DNA of 64,000 bases from Aldersonia kunmingensis (lineage in GTDB: Bacteria; Actinomycetota; Actinomycetes; Mycobacteriales; Mycobacteriaceae): positions 26,675 to 90,674 of the forward strand of contig NZ_LRRB01000251.1 in assembly GCF_001646865.1 (NCBI RefSeq). Direction: 5' to 3'. How positions within the stretch are numbered: position 1 is the first letter of the stretch; every line of letters begins with the position of its first letter. Of this stretch, positions 8,927-23,195 are shown piece after piece. The translations under genes and the position numbers were made by a program. The notes beneath the pieces are model-generated. The model was given only the letters and a program-made list of their open reading frames with translations. It did no database searches and was not told where the DNA came from.

Positions 8927-8980
8927 GTACGAATTGTGTTTACAGGGACGAAGTTTCGCACCCACGGAGAAGATTTGCAC
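8927..8980. repeat. Intergenic repeat, copy B
   Basis: The partner of 8078-8131: same length, shared CGAATT, CGAAGTTTCG and TTTGCAC blocks, but changes in the outer arms destroy the long hairpin. It lies between the VOC gene and the rpoC terminator. Confidence 0.55.
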
Positions 8981-8996
8981 TCGAAAAGGGCACGTA

Positions 8997-9043
8997 AACC
9001 AGAGCGGCCCCGCACTCGAAACGAGTGCGGGGCCGCTCTGGTT
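8997..9043 (-). terminator. rpoBC operon terminator
   Basis: Two 22-nt arms (8997-9018 and 9022-9043) are perfectly complementary with a 3-nt AAA loop. It is placed just after the rpoC stop at 9050 on the minus strand. After the stem the minus strand reads TTTACGTGCCCTTTT, a modest U tract. Confidence 0.88.
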
Positions 9044-9049
9044 AGCTGA

Positions 9050-13003
<3,954 letters not shown>

Positions 13004-13058
13004 GTAACTTCCTTTCCCCAAAAGTGGGATTGTTCTAGCAAGTTCGACAAGGACTAGA

Positions 13059-13087
13059 GGCGGCGGCCACAATGCGCGGCCGCCGCC
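13059..13087 (-). other. GC-rich intercistronic hairpin between rpoB and rpoC
   Basis: GGCGGCGGCC (13059-13068) pairs perfectly with GGCCGCCGCC (13078-13087) around a 9-nt loop. It starts 6 nt after the rpoB stop on the minus strand. It has no U tract, so a pause, partial terminator or RNA-processing/stability element is more likely than a full terminator. Confidence 0.65.
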
Positions 13088-13093
13088 GCCGGA

Positions 13094-16000
13094 CTAGTTC
13101 GCCAGGTCGTCGACCGTGGCGGCCTCGTTGCGGGACAGGTTGATTCCGAGGTTGGCAGCAGCGCGCTCCAGGTCCTCGTCGTCGCCATCACGCATCTCGA
13201 TCGCCGCGCCGTCGCTGGAGAGCACCTCAACGTTGAGGCACAGCGACTGCAGCTCCTTGAGCAACACCTTGAACGACTCCGGGATGCCCGGCTCAGGGAT
13301 GTTCTCGCCCTTGACGATCGCCTCGTACACCTTCACGCGGCCGACCACGTCGTCCGACTTGATGGTGAGCAGCTCCTGCAGCGTGTAGGCCGCGCCGTAG
13401 GCCTGCATCGCCCAGCACTCCATCTCGCCGAAGCGCTGGCCACCGAACTGGGCCTTACCGCCGAGGGGCTGCTGGGTGATCATCGAGTACGGACCCGTCG
13501 AACGCGCGTGGATCTTGTCGTCGACCAAGTGATGCAGCTTGATGATGTACATGTAGCCGACCGAAACCGGGTACGGGAACGGCTCACCGGAACGACCGTC
13601 GAACAGGGTCGCCTTGCCCTCCTGGCTCACCATGACCTCACCGTCGCGGTTCGGCAGCGTCGACGAGAGGAGGCCAGTGAGCTCCTCCTCGCGCGCACCG
13701 TCGAAGACCGGGGTGGCGATGTTGGTGTCCGGACCGGCCGCCAGCATCTCCTCCGGCAGCGTCTCCGCCCAGTCCGGTCGAGTGCCGTCGCCGGCGATCT
13801 GCACGTTCCAGCCGGTCTTGCCGATCCAACCGAGATGGGTCTCGAGGATCTGACCGATGTTCATACGACGCGGCACGCCGTGCGTGTTCAGGATGATGTC
13901 GACCGGGGTGCCGTCGGGCAGGAACGGCATGTCCTCCTGCGGGAGGATCTTGCCGATGACGCCCTTGTTGCCGTGCCGGCCGGCGAGCTTGTCGCCGTCC
14001 TGAATCTTGCGCTTCTGCGCCACGTACACGCGCACCAACTCGTTCACGCCCGGAGGCAGATCGTCGTCGTCCTCGCGAGAGAACACGCGGATGCCGATGA
14101 CCTTGCCGGACTCACCGTGCGGCACCTTCAGAGAGGTATCGCGAACCTCGCGCGCCTTCTCACCGAAGATCGCACGCAGGAGGCGCTCTTCCGGCGTCAG
14201 CTCGGTCTCGCCCTTCGGCGTGACCTTGCCGACGAGCACGTCGCCGTCACGAACCTCGGCACCGATGCGGATGATGCCGCGCTCGTCGAGATCCGCGAGG
14301 ACCTCGTCGGAGACGTTCGGGATGTCCCGGGTGATCTCCTCGGCACCGAGCTTGGTGTCGCGAGCATCGATCTCGTGCTCCTCGATGTGGATCGAGGTGA
14401 GCACGTCCTCTTCGACGAGGCGCTGCGACAGGATGATCGCGTCCTCGTAGTTGTGGCCTTCCCACGGCATGATCGCCACGAGCAGGTTCTTGCCGAGCGC
14501 CATCTCACCGTTCTCGGTGCAGGGGCCGTCGGCGAGGACCTGGCCGGTCTCGACGCGCTGACCCTCGTCCACGATCGGACGCTGGTTGGCGCACGTGCCC
14601 TGGTTGGACCGCGCGAACTTGCGCATCCGGTAGCTGCGGCGGGTGCCGTCGTCGGCCATGACGGTGACGAAGTCGGCCGAAACCTCTTCGACCACACCGG
14701 CCTTCTCGGTGACAACGACGTCGCCGGCGTCCACCGCGGCGCGCAGTTCCATGCCGGTGCCGACGAGCGGCGCCTCGGAACGGACCAGCGGCACGGCCTG
14801 ACGCTGCATGTTCGCGCCCATCAGGGCACGGTTGGCGTCGTCGTGCTCGAGGAACGGAATCATCGCGGTCGCGACCGAAACCATCTGGCGCGGCGAGATG
14901 TCCATGTACTCGACCTCGCTCGGCGTGACGAGTTCGACCTCGCCACCCTTACGACGGCAGAGCACGCGCTCCTCGGTGAAGGTGCCGTTCGCGTCGACCT
15001 TGGCGTTCGCCTGGGCCTTGACGTAGCGGTCTTCCTCATCCGCGGTCAGGTACTCGATCTGGTCGGTGATCCGACCGTTCTCGACCTTGCGGTACGGCGT
15101 CTCGATGAAGCCGAACGGGTTCACCCGCGCGTACACCGACAGCGAGCCGATCAGGCCGATGTTCGGGCCTTCCGGCGTCTCGATCGGGCACATGCGGCCG
15201 TAGTGCGACGGGTGCACGTCGCGGACCTCGAGGCCGGCGCGCTCACGGGACAGACCACCCGGGCCGAGCGCCGAGAGACGACGCTTGTGGGTCAGACCCG
15301 ACAGCGGGTTGTTCTGGTCCATGAACTGCGACAGCTGCGACGTTCCGAAGAACTCCTTGATCGCGGCCACAACGGGACGAATGTTGATCAAGGACTGCGG
15401 CGTGATCGCCTCGACGTCCTGCGTGGTCATGCGCTCGCGGACGACGCGCTCCATGCGGGACAGGCCGACGCGGATCTGGTTCTGGATCAGCTCGCCGACG
15501 GTACGCAGACGACGGTTGCCGAAGTGGTCGATGTCGTCGACCTCGATCGGAACCTCGACGCCGCCGGGAACGGTCATCGCCTTGTCACCGGCGTGCAGAC
15601 GCACCAGGTACTCGATGGTGGCGACGATGTCCTCGCGCGTGAGCACGGTGGAGGTGATCGCCTCGCCGGGGTTGACGCCCAGCTTCTTGTTGATCTTGTA
15701 GCGACCAACGCGCGCGAGGTCGTAGCGCTTCTCCTTGAAGAACAGGTTCTCCAGCAGGTTCTGCGCGCTCTCACGCGTCGGCGGCTCGCCCGGACGCAGC
15801 TTCCGGTAGATGTCGAGCAGGGCCTCGTCGGTGTTCTTCGCCGGGTCCTTCTCGAGCGTGGTCATCATGATCTCGGAGAAGCCGAACCGCTCGCGGATCT
15901 CCTCGTCGGTCATCTCCAGCGCCTTGAGCAGCGTGGTGACCGGCTGACGACGCTTGCGGTCGATGCGGACACCAACGGTGTCGCGCTTGTCGACGTCGAA

Positions 16001-16615
16001 CTCGAGCCATGCGCCACGACCGGGGATCACGCGGACGCTGTGCAGATCCTTCTCGGTGGTCTTGTCGACCGTGTGGTCGAAGTAGACACCCGGGGAGCGA
16101 ACGAGCTGCGAGACAACGACGCGCTCGGTGCCGTTGATGATGAACGTGCCCTTGTCGGTCATCATCGGGAAGTCGCCCATGAAGACCGTCTGGCTCTTGA
16201 TCTCACCGGTGTTGTTGTTGATGAACTCCGCGGTGACGAACAGCGGTGCCGCGTACGTCATGTCCTTGTCTTTGCACTCGTCAACCGAGGCCTTGACCTC
16301 GTCGAAGCGCGGGTCGGAGAACGACAGGGACATCGAGCCCGAGAAATCCTCGATCGGAGACAGCTCCGTGAGAACTTCCTCGAGGCCTCCCGTGGGAGGC
16401 GGGGCGTTCAAGCCGGTATCGGCCTTCGCGGCCTGGCGCTCGCGCCATTCCGGTGAGCCAACCAGCCAATCGAACGAATTAGTTTGAAGATCGAGAAGCC
16501 CGGGCACCTCCAGCGGTTCACGGATCTTCGCGAATGACACCCGCTCGGGGGCTCCGGGGATTCCGGTAATTGCCTTGGTCTGGGTGGAGACTGCCAAGAT
16601 GCGTCCTTCCAGCAC
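13094..16615 (-). CDS. rpoB: DNA-directed RNA polymerase subunit beta
   Basis: The 1,173-aa beta subunit. The rifampicin-resistance region reads [17 protein letters not shown] then [14 protein letters not shown]. The usual sensitive residues are present (D433, H443 and S448 by this start, equal to E. coli D516, H526 and S531). The start is ambiguous: GTG at 16615 gives [10 protein letters not shown], while TTG at 16597, used for some mycobacterial annotations, has GGAAGGA well spaced upstream. The C-terminal RpoC-contacting segment ([18 protein letters not shown]) is intact. It heads the rpoB-rpoC operon. Confidence 0.98.
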   Translation of the reverse strand: MLEGRILAVSTQTKAITGIPGAPERVSFAKIREPLEVPGLLDLQTNSFDWLVGSPEWRERQAAKADTGLNAPPPTGGLEEVLTELSPIEDFSGSMSLSFSDPRFDEVKASVDECKDKDMTYAAPLFVTAEFINNNTGEIKSQTVFMGDFPMMTDKGTFIINGTERVVVSQLVRSPGVYFDHTVDKTTEKDLHSVRVIPGRGAWLEFDVDKRDTVGVRIDRKRRQPVTTLLKALEMTDEEIRERFGFSEIMMTTLEKDPAKNTDEALLDIYRKLRPGEPPTRESAQNLLENLFFKEKRYDLARVGRYKINKKLGVNPGEAITSTVLTREDIVATIEYLVRLHAGDKAMTVPGGVEVPIEVDDIDHFGNRRLRTVGELIQNQIRVGLSRMERVVRERMTTQDVEAITPQSLINIRPVVAAIKEFFGTSQLSQFMDQNNPLSGLTHKRRLSALGPGGLSRERAGLEVRDVHPSHYGRMCPIETPEGPNIGLIGSLSVYARVNPFGFIETPYRKVENGRITDQIEYLTADEEDRYVKAQANAKVDANGTFTEERVLCRRKGGEVELVTPSEVEYMDISPRQMVSVATAMIPFLEHDDANRALMGANMQRQAVPLVRSEAPLVGTGMELRAAVDAGDVVVTEKAGVVEEVSADFVTVMADDGTRRSYRMRKFARSNQGTCANQRPIVDEGQRVETGQVLADGPCTENGEMALGKNLLVAIMPWEGHNYEDAIILSQRLVEEDVLTSIHIEEHEIDARDTKLGAEEITRDIPNVSDEVLADLDERGIIRIGAEVRDGDVLVGKVTPKGETELTPEERLLRAIFGEKAREVRDTSLKVPHGESGKVIGIRVFSREDDDDLPPGVNELVRVYVAQKRKIQDGDKLAGRHGNKGVIGKILPQEDMPFLPDGTPVDIILNTHGVPRRMNIGQILETHLGWIGKTGWNVQIAGDGTRPDWAETLPEEMLAAGPDTNIATPVFDGAREEELTGLLSSTLPNRDGEVMVSQEGKATLFDGRSGEPFPYPVSVGYMYIIKLHHLVDDKIHARSTGPYSMITQQPLGGKAQFGGQRFGEMECWAMQAYGAAYTLQELLTIKSDDVVGRVKVYEAIVKGENIPEPGIPESFKVLLKELQSLCLNVEVLSSDGAAIEMRDGDDEDLERAAANLGINLSRNEAATVDDLAN

Positions 16616-16980
16616 CTCACGCGGGCCGCGTCCGAAATGCGCGACCATCGCTTAATCTGCTACGAATCTCGCTGGTTACAACCCGAACGAGACTCGAAGA
16701 GCAGGGCAGAAAATTCACGTCCAGAGAACGTGAAGTCGACCTTTGCAATCGAGGGGTGGACAGGAGGCAGCCAGCGCAACGTCCAAACTTACACCAATAG
16801 CTGGATCATGTCCAGCCAGGCAGCATGATAAGCATCCGAGTGGGGCGTCCGTGCCGTTTCGGCGCTGGTCACCAGTGCACGGCCCGCGAAATCTCGCATG
16901 TTCGTGCCAATAGAGTGACGCTTCGGCTCCGCGACGTCAAGGCTTAGCGCCCGCGTTTCCCGCCCAAAAAGTTGCGGGAG
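16616..16980 (-). promoter_or_regulatory. rpoB upstream region
   Basis: 365 nt without a convincing gene, between the last mce-operon gene (stop 16981) and rpoB. It must hold the rpoBC promoter and leader, and the end of the mce transcript. A TATCAT hexamer on the minus strand near 16828 could be a -10 element, but I see no good -35. CTGGTCACCAG near 16865 is a short palindrome. No strong terminator after the mce operon is evident. Confidence 0.5.
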
Positions 16981-17751
16981 TCACTGCAGAACGATCTCCG
17001 ACAGCACCCATTTGCCGTCCACCTTCGTCATCCGGGCCACTTCCGGGCCCGACGAGCTGCCCTGAGCGACCCCGTTGTTGGTAACGCTGACCGTGAGAAA
17101 CGCCAGCACCTCGGCCTGATCGCCGTCGAGGAGCGTGACGCCGGTCGGGTCGACCTTGGCCTCGGTGCTCGTCTTCGATTGCTGCGCAGCGGATTTCGTC
17201 ACATCGACGGTCTTGTCGAAATCGGCGCGCATGTCCTCATTGAGCACCTCGCGCGACCGGTCGGCCCAGGCGTCCATGTCATCGAACTTGTACGCCGTGA
17301 TGGTCGTCAGGGCGTTTTCTGCCGCCGCCTTCACCTCATCGGTCGCGGCGTTGTCGACGAAGGCCTGATTGGAGATCGCGGAGTCCAGAGCGACCTTCGC
17401 GATCACGGACCCGATGCCGATCAGCACCAGGGCGACGACGAACAGTGCGGCGGCGAGCTGGAGTGGATTGCGGGGCCTCTTCTCGGCCTCGACGGCAGGT
17501 TCGACCGGAACTGATTCGTCCTCTGCCTGTGGCTCTGCGAAGGCAGGTTCGGTCTGCTTCGCCGCAACAGGTGCTTCCACCTGTGGCGCTTCGGCCGGTT
17601 GCGGTTCGACCTCGGACGTCACAGCCTGCGGTTCGGCGACCGACTCGGCCGATTCCGCCGGTGTGCGCGGCGCGATGGATCGGCCGGTGCCGGCGATCTT
17701 CGGACGTCGACGTACGGGACCGGGCTGATTGACGCGGCGATTCGGTGGCAT
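16981..17751 (-). CDS. Mce-associated membrane protein
   Basis: A 256-aa single-pass protein. It has a Pro/Ala/Glu-rich cytoplasmic N-terminus (about 1-115), one transmembrane helix (about 117-137, LQLAAALFVVALVLIGIG), and an outside domain of the Mce-associated type that ends in a strand with MTKVDGKWVLSEIVLQ. Proteins of this kind stabilise or assist Mce lipid importers in mycobacteria. It is the last gene of the mce operon, 46 nt after its paralogue. The Ala/Pro/Glu-rich tail is longer than usual. Confidence 0.85.
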   Translation of the reverse strand: MPPNRRVNQPGPVRRRPKIAGTGRSIAPRTPAESAESVAEPQAVTSEVEPQPAEAPQVEAPVAAKQTEPAFAEPQAEDESVPVEPAVEAEKRPRNPLQLAAALFVVALVLIGIGSVIAKVALDSAISNQAFVDNAATDEVKAAAENALTTITAYKFDDMDAWADRSREVLNEDMRADFDKTVDVTKSAAQQSKTSTEAKVDPTGVTLLDGDQAEVLAFLTVSVTNNGVAQGSSSGPEVARMTKVDGKWVLSEIVLQ

Positions 17752-17797
17752 TGGGTACTACTCCTTCGGTGTGCAGGTTCGTCGGAAGCCGACAGAC

Positions 17798-18412
17798 CTA
17801 CGAACCACCCTCTTCGGTGTCCTCGGGTGCAGGCGCGGGAGCGGGAGCCTGGGCGCCCGGGTCGTCCAAAAGCACCGGCTGACCCAGCGTGGTCGCCTGC
17901 GCGGCCTTCCAGACGCCGTCGGTCTCGTGCATGTTCATCGTCCAGGTCACCCGCTGCCTCGTAGGCGGCTTGTCCGGGTATGTGCTGGTCTGCGCGACGA
18001 CGACGAGCGCCGCGGCGGTGTCCTCATCGGTGTTGAGCTCGGTCAGCGCGGCGCTGAGCACAGTCGCCTCGAGGCGGGTCTTGCTCTGCGTGGCGAGCTG
18101 CGTGACCTGGTCGCGGCTCTTCTCGATCTGGTCGTGCATGTCCCCCGTCGTGGAGGACTCCATCAGCGCGACGCTGCCCGCCACATCGTCGGGATTGATC
18201 GAGTTCAGGTTGATCGCGGCCTGACGGGCTCCGTCGAGCGCCGAATCTCGCGCGTCCGCGGCGTTGGTGTCCGTGAGGGCCCACCGGACCCCGAACCAGC
18301 CCGCCGTCACCAGCACGGCAACGGCAACCGCAGCAGCGACTGCGACGGCGAGGATCTGTGGGATCGAGCCCTTCCGGTCGGAGGATTGGGTGGGCACAGC
18401 TGGGTCGGTCAC
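17798..18412 (-). CDS. Mce-associated membrane protein
   Basis: A 204-aa paralogue of the next gene. It has a short cytoplasmic tail, one transmembrane helix at about 19-42 (ILAVAVAAAVAVAVLVTAGW), a helical outside segment (ARDSALDGARQAAINLNSI), then the NTF2-like beta region ending MHETDGVWKAAQATTLGQ. The Pro/Ala/Glu-rich C-terminus is probably disordered. It follows mceF by 43 nt in the same operon and probably assists the transporter at the inner membrane. Confidence 0.85.
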   Translation of the reverse strand: MTDPAVPTQSSDRKGSIPQILAVAVAAAVAVAVLVTAGWFGVRWALTDTNAADARDSALDGARQAAINLNSINPDDVAGSVALMESSTTGDMHDQIEKSRDQVTQLATQSKTRLEATVLSAALTELNTDEDTAAALVVVAQTSTYPDKPPTRQRVTWTMNMHETDGVWKAAQATTLGQPVLLDDPGAQAPAPAPAPEDTEEGGS

Positions 18413-18455
18413 ACCGCTACCTTACTGGCGAGTCGGTTCGGCGCTACGCGGCCGC

Positions 18456-19703
18456 TCACCGCGGCACAACGCCGAGCAACACCGCGAGCTGTTCCGCTGC
18501 CGGGCTGAGGTTCAGCGTGTCCGGCATCGTCTTCGGGTTGTCGTCCCAGGGCTGCGGCACGGTCGGGTCCGTGTAGATCGAGCGCGCCCCACCACGCACC
18601 GACGTCGGATTGCCTTGCGGCACCTTGCATCCGGCCTTGGTGTTGAACGGGAAGTTGTCCTGCGTGTCGTCGAAGTCCGGGTTCTGTTCCTTCAGCTTGC
18701 GGAGCTCCTCGTAGGTGCTCTCGTAGCCGCGGGTACAGGCGATCGGGTTGTTCGTCTCGAGCACGATGCCGAAGTGCGTCGTACCGTCGCCGGGCACCGT
18801 TGACGAACCACCGATGGAGAGTCCGGGCAGCAGCTGCAGTATCGGCTTGAGGTTGAACGACTTCGGCGCCACTTCCTTCAGCAGCACATTCAGGTTCGTG
18901 AGGTCCTGCGTGAGGGCGGGACCGCTCTCCTCGATGAGCGTGCCGGCCTGGTCGCTGAAATCGGTACCCGTAGCGATCAGGCGCCGGATATCGGGATCGC
19001 TCGCCCGCAGCTGAGCGGTGACCTTGTCCAACCCGTCGGCGTACGCGCGGATGGCGTCGGCCTGTTCGGCCTGGGTCTCGAGCACGATCTGGCCGTCCCG
19101 GATCAGCTGCAGCGTCTCGGGCAGCGCCTCGATCCCGGTCTCGGTGAAGCTGTTCAGCGAGTCGACCAGAATCTGCAGGTCGTCACCCTTGCCGTTGAAC
19201 GCCGTGCCGAGTTCCGTGATCGTCGTGCGCAGCTCTTCGAGCGGCACCGACTGCGCGAAGGTATCGACACTGCGGACGACATCCTCAACGGGCATCGGAG
19301 TCGTCACGTCCTGCGCGGAGATGACCGACCCGTCCTCGAGGTAGGGGCCCTCGTCGGTGTCCGGCTGCAGATCCAGGTACTGCTCACCGATCGCCGACCG
19401 GTTCGCGACCACGGCCTTCGCCGACGCCGGGATCTTCGGGCCGCCGCTGTCGAGCAACGCGTCCACGACGAGTCCGTCATCGGTGAGGCGCATATCCCCC
19501 ACGCGTCCGACGCCGACACCGCGGTAGGTGACCTCGGCCTCGGGGTAGAGCCCGCCGGCCGTGGTCATCTCGACCTTGACCGTGTACTGCCCGAAGCCGA
19601 GCAGGTTGTCCATCCGCACGTAGCGCGCACCGACGTAGACGACCCCGAGGACCGCGACCACCACGAAGGCGACCAACTGCCATCGAACGAGTCTCGACCT
19701 CAT
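18456..19703 (-). CDS. mceF: Mce family protein MceF
   Basis: A 415-aa Mce-family substrate-binding protein. It has an N-terminal membrane anchor (about 9-27), an MCE/MlaD domain (about 37-115: YTVKVEMTTAGGLYPEAEV then GVGVGRVGDMRL), and a long helical region predicted to form the lipid-conducting shaft. It is the sixth Mce protein of the operon. Its ATG overlaps the mceE stop by 4 nt. Six different Mce chains are thought to assemble as a hetero-hexamer that carries lipids or sterols across the envelope. Confidence 0.92.
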   Translation of the reverse strand: MRSRLVRWQLVAFVVVAVLGVVYVGARYVRMDNLLGFGQYTVKVEMTTAGGLYPEAEVTYRGVGVGRVGDMRLTDDGLVVDALLDSGGPKIPASAKAVVANRSAIGEQYLDLQPDTDEGPYLEDGSVISAQDVTTPMPVEDVVRSVDTFAQSVPLEELRTTITELGTAFNGKGDDLQILVDSLNSFTETGIEALPETLQLIRDGQIVLETQAEQADAIRAYADGLDKVTAQLRASDPDIRRLIATGTDFSDQAGTLIEESGPALTQDLTNLNVLLKEVAPKSFNLKPILQLLPGLSIGGSSTVPGDGTTHFGIVLETNNPIACTRGYESTYEELRKLKEQNPDFDDTQDNFPFNTKAGCKVPQGNPTSVRGGARSIYTDPTVPQPWDDNPKTMPDTLNLSPAAEQLAVLLGVVPR

Positions 19704-20923
19704 TGGCCGCCACCCCCCAACTTCTCGAGGATCGAACCGAGCGGATCGAGCGGCGAAGGCACCGGAGCACCGGCGGGCACGATCGGGGGCAGCGGAACGA
19801 GCGAGATGGTCGGCCAGCCCGGGTACGGCCCATTGCCGTTGTAGTACGGGTTGGCCGGATTGATATTCGGCTGCGGACCGACCGGCGGCACGTACACCGG
19901 GTCAGGCTTGCCGACACCGAGGTTGCTCAGCGTCGTGCCGATCTGCAGATCCACCGACAACCAGGTATTCACCTGGCCACCGATCGCGGCCGGGAGCACC
20001 GAGTCCGGGAACGGATACGTGGGAATCAACGGGAACGCGGTCACCAGATCCGGTGCCGCTGCACCGAGCGCCTGCAGCGTCGGCCGCAGTGCCCGCAGAT
20101 CGGTGATCAGGTCGTCCTTGGACGTGTTGACCACGTCGTAGCCAACCTCGCCGAGCCTGTCGAGCTGGGCCAGGAGCCCGATGAACTGCGGCCGCTGCTC
20201 CTCGAGAATTTGCACGCCCTTGGGCAATTCGTCCAGGACGCCCGCGATCTCCTCGGTCTGTTCGGCCACCCGGGTGCTGAGCACATCGAGCCCGTCGAGC
20301 GCGCGGGTGATCGAGTCGACCTCTTGATTGAGCCCATCGATAAGCGTGTTGGCCTGTTCGAGCAGCGAGCGCACGCGCGGCTCGCGACCGCCGAGCGCCT
20401 TGTTCAACTCCACGACGATCGGCTGCAACTGGGCGACGCCGCCGCCGTTGAGCAGCAGCGACAACGCGCCGAGCACTTGCTCGATCTCGGTGGCATGGCT
20501 GGTGCGCTCGATGCCGATGGTGGCACCGCTCTCGAGCTGCTCGGGAGAGGGATCCGCCTCCGGCGCAGCCAGGTCGATGTACTTCTCACCGAGCAGGTTG
20601 GTCTGCTTGATCCGCGCGACCGCATTGGCCGGCAGGTCAATGTCGTTCTTCACCTCGGTGTCGACCGTCGCGGTCCACCCATCGCCGCCGATCGCGATGT
20701 CCGTGACACGGCCGACCGCGACACCGTTGACTTTCACGGCGGATTCCGGAACCAGGTCCAGGACGTCATCGAAGTCCATCTTGATGTGCATCGGATCCGA
20801 ACCGACGTCTGGCCCGCCGGGCAGCGGAAGGCTGTAGATGCCACCGGAGCAACCGGTCGCTACCGAGGCGAGGACGCATCCGCCGAGGGCGAGGGAGGTA
20901 ACGCGGAGACGGGTGCGCTTCAC
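19700..20923 (-). CDS. mceE: Mce family lipoprotein MceE (LprK-like)
   Basis: A 407-aa lipoprotein version of the Mce fold. The signal peptide ends at a lipobox VATGC with lipidated C25, followed by the typical YSLPLPGG. The MCE domain covers about 45-120 (AVKVNGVAVGRVTDI); the helical shaft follows and a Pro-rich tail ends the protein. The GTG start overlaps the mceD stop (GTGA) and has GGGAGGAC just upstream. In mycobacterial mce operons the fifth Mce gene encodes the lipoprotein, as here. Confidence 0.92.
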   Translation of the reverse strand: MKRTRLRVTSLALGGCVLASVATGCSGGIYSLPLPGGPDVGSDPMHIKMDFDDVLDLVPESAVKVNGVAVGRVTDIAIGGDGWTATVDTEVKNDIDLPANAVARIKQTNLLGEKYIDLAAPEADPSPEQLESGATIGIERTSHATEIEQVLGALSLLLNGGGVAQLQPIVVELNKALGGREPRVRSLLEQANTLIDGLNQEVDSITRALDGLDVLSTRVAEQTEEIAGVLDELPKGVQILEEQRPQFIGLLAQLDRLGEVGYDVVNTSKDDLITDLRALRPTLQALGAAAPDLVTAFPLIPTYPFPDSVLPAAIGGQVNTWLSVDLQIGTTLSNLGVGKPDPVYVPPVGPQPNINPANPYYNGNGPYPGWPTISLVPLPPIVPAGAPVPSPLDPLGSILEKLGGGGQ

Positions 20924-22188
20924 TGTCCTCCCTCTTCCTGCTCGGACGGCGCGACACCGTCGGTCTGGCGCGGCGACGGGTTGCCCGGGACGGTTCCCGG
21001 CACCGGATTGGCCTGCTGGTTCTCCTTGCTGAGAATGCCGAAGGGCAGGTTCAGCGTCGGCGACTTGACGCCCGCCGCGAGCTGCTCGGTGACGGCGAAG
21101 CACGCGTCCACGACCGGGCGGTAGGTCCTACCGAGTTCTTCGAACACCGGGTCGCCCGGCTTGAGCTTGCCCACCTCGAGCAGCTTGCAGAACAGGCTGA
21201 ACGGCTCGGCGATCTCGGGGATGTTGGCGCGCATGTCGAGAGTTCCCGACTCCGCGTCGTGCACATTGACCAGGTTGCTCAGCGCCACCGGAAGCACCGG
21301 CAGTGCCGCGGCAACGTTGTCGGCCTGGTTCGCCAGCGTCTGCGTGAGCGCGGTGAGCGCCTCCGCATTGCCCTGGATCTGGGCGCGGTTGTCGTTGACG
21401 AACCGCGCGACATCGCCGAGGGAGATCGAAAGCAGGTTCAGCGCCTCGCCGAGGTTCTGCCGCTCGCCGGCCAGGAACGTGCTGATATCCGCGAGCTGCG
21501 CGTTGAATTCGCGCACCTGCGAATCGTTCTCGGCGAGCATGCTGACGAATACCTGCAGGTTCTTGATCGTGTCGAAGATGTCGCCACGCGCATCGGACAG
21601 GTACCGCGACGCGCGCGACAGCTGAGTGATGCTGGCGCCCAACGCTTGTCCGTTGTTTTCGAGGTTGGCCGAACTCACCGTGAGCAGGTCGGACACGGCG
21701 CCGTTGGCGTTGGCCCCGTTCGGGCCGAGGTCATTGGACAGCTTCGCGATACTCGCGTACAGCTCATCGACCTCGACCGGAGTCGCGGTGTTCTCGCGCG
21801 TGATCGTCGCGTCGCGACCCATCTTCTCGCCACCGGTGTACGGCGGCGCGATCTGGATGTAGCGGTCGGCCACGACCGACGGCGTGATCTGCATGGCCTT
21901 GGCATCGACCGGGATGTCGTAGCCGCGATCGACACTCATGACGACCTTGACCTGATCACCCTGCGGTTCGACCTTGTCGACCGAGCCGACCGGGACACCG
22001 AGGATCCGCACCTCCGAGCCCTCATAGATGCCGACCGACCGATCGAAGTACGCGGTGATCTTGGTGGTGGTGAACCGGTTGTAAAGCATCCAGCCCACAC
22101 TGGCCACGATCACGGCCGCGATGACGATCAGCGTGATCGGCAGCCACCGGCGGTTGCGCTCGCTCGTCGAAGTGCTCTGCTCGCTCAT
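20920..22188 (-). CDS. mceD: Mce family protein MceD
   Basis: A 422-aa Mce protein with a membrane anchor at about 15-35 (LPITLIVIAAVIVASVGWML) and an MCE domain at about 43-120 (KITAYFDRSVGIYEGSEV, GVPVGSVDKV). A helical shaft and a flexible Pro/Gly/Gln tail follow. The ATG at 22188 overlaps the mceC stop by 1 nt. The long upstream open frame is a shadow of mceC. Confidence 0.92.
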   Translation of the reverse strand: MSEQSTSTSERNRRWLPITLIVIAAVIVASVGWMLYNRFTTTKITAYFDRSVGIYEGSEVRILGVPVGSVDKVEPQGDQVKVVMSVDRGYDIPVDAKAMQITPSVVADRYIQIAPPYTGGEKMGRDATITRENTATPVEVDELYASIAKLSNDLGPNGANANGAVSDLLTVSSANLENNGQALGASITQLSRASRYLSDARGDIFDTIKNLQVFVSMLAENDSQVREFNAQLADISTFLAGERQNLGEALNLLSISLGDVARFVNDNRAQIQGNAEALTALTQTLANQADNVAAALPVLPVALSNLVNVHDAESGTLDMRANIPEIAEPFSLFCKLLEVGKLKPGDPVFEELGRTYRPVVDACFAVTEQLAAGVKSPTLNLPFGILSKENQQANPVPGTVPGNPSPRQTDGVAPSEQEEGGQ

Positions 22189-23195
22189 CAGTGACCCCCG
22201 ATCCCGGTGCGAAGCGGCGGGCGGTCGGGAAGTAGCGAGTTCGGCAGGCCCGGCGGAACGAGGTTGACCACGACCGCGTCGAACCACCGACCGTTGCCGA
22301 GCACGTCGGCGTAGATGCCGTAGAACGGCGCCGCCAACTCGAGCGTCTTGTTCACGTTGTCCAGGTTGTCGTTGAGGATGTTCACCACGGCCTGCAGGTT
22401 TTCCAGCGTCGGCCGGATCTGCTCCTCGTTGTCGCGCACGAACGCCGAAAGCTCCGCGCTGACGCGCTTGGTGCCGTCCAGCAGGAGCGCGATCGACTGC
22501 TGCCGGTTGTTCAGCTCCGCGAGCAATTGGCCACCGTTCGCCAGCAGCTTCTCGAACTCGGCACTGCGGTCGGCGAGGACCTGCGTCGTCTGCTTGGTCG
22601 CGGCGAACAGCTTTTTCAGTTCCTGATCGCGCTTGGCGAGCGTCTCCGACAGCCGAGCGACGCCGTCGAAGGACGCACGGATATCGGCCGGGGTGTCGGT
22701 GAACGCATCCGCGAGCACCTCCATGCTTTCGGCCAGCTGGGTGGTGTCGATCTCGCCGATGGTGGACGCGGCGGCGCTGAAGGCCTCGATCACGTCGTAC
22801 GGCGACGTGGTGCGGGCCAACGGAATCGTGTCGCCAGGGCTCAGCGTGTCGTCTCCGCGTGGGTCGAGCGACATGTACTTCAAGCCGAGCACCGACTTGA
22901 TCTCGATCGCGGCGGTGGTCTCGTCGCCGACCCACGCATTGCGCGTGTTGAAGTCGACCAGCACCTTGTCACCGTCGAGTCGAACGTCGGACACCTTGCC
23001 GACCTTCACACCGGCGATCCGGACCTCAGCGCCTTGGCGCAGGCCGGCGGCCTCCTTGAACTCCGCGGTGAACTTCGTGCTCGCGCCGATGATCGGCAAC
23101 GAGTCGAGAAAGAACATCGACACCGTCACCAGCAACACCATGAACAGACCGATGGCGCCGAGTGCGACTGGGCCCCTACGACTTTGCGTGATCAT
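22188..23195 (-). CDS. mceC: Mce family protein MceC
   Basis: A 335-aa Mce protein with an N-terminal anchor (about 8-30, VALGAIGLFMVLLVTVSMFF) and an MCE domain (FTAEFKEAAGLRQGAEV, GVKVGKVSDV). The helical shaft ends in a short tail and is shorter than in MceA, D and F. The start may be ATG at 23195 or the in-frame GTG at 23198; both overlap the mceB stop. It is translationally coupled within the operon. Confidence 0.92.
   Translation of the reverse strand: MITQSRRGPVALGAIGLFMVLLVTVSMFFLDSLPIIGASTKFTAEFKEAAGLRQGAEVRIAGVKVGKVSDVRLDGDKVLVDFNTRNAWVGDETTAAIEIKSVLGLKYMSLDPRGDDTLSPGDTIPLARTTSPYDVIEAFSAAASTIGEIDTTQLAESMEVLADAFTDTPADIRASFDGVARLSETLAKRDQELKKLFAATKQTTQVLADRSAEFEKLLANGGQLLAELNNRQQSIALLLDGTKRVSAELSAFVRDNEEQIRPTLENLQAVVNILNDNLDNVNKTLELAAPFYGIYADVLGNGRWFDAVVVNLVPPGLPNSLLPDRPPLRTGIGGH

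Noticed and set aside
13508..16456. 982-codon open frame antisense to rpoB
   Set aside because: The same mirror effect; its length follows from third-position GC bias on the coding strand.
13094..16615. Rifampicin-resistant rpoB2-type paralogue
   Set aside because: The resistance region has the sensitive residues and the gene is in the standard rpoB-rpoC operon.
19703..21124. 473-codon plus-strand frame over mceE
   Set aside because: It is a shadow of mceE with compositionally biased residues.
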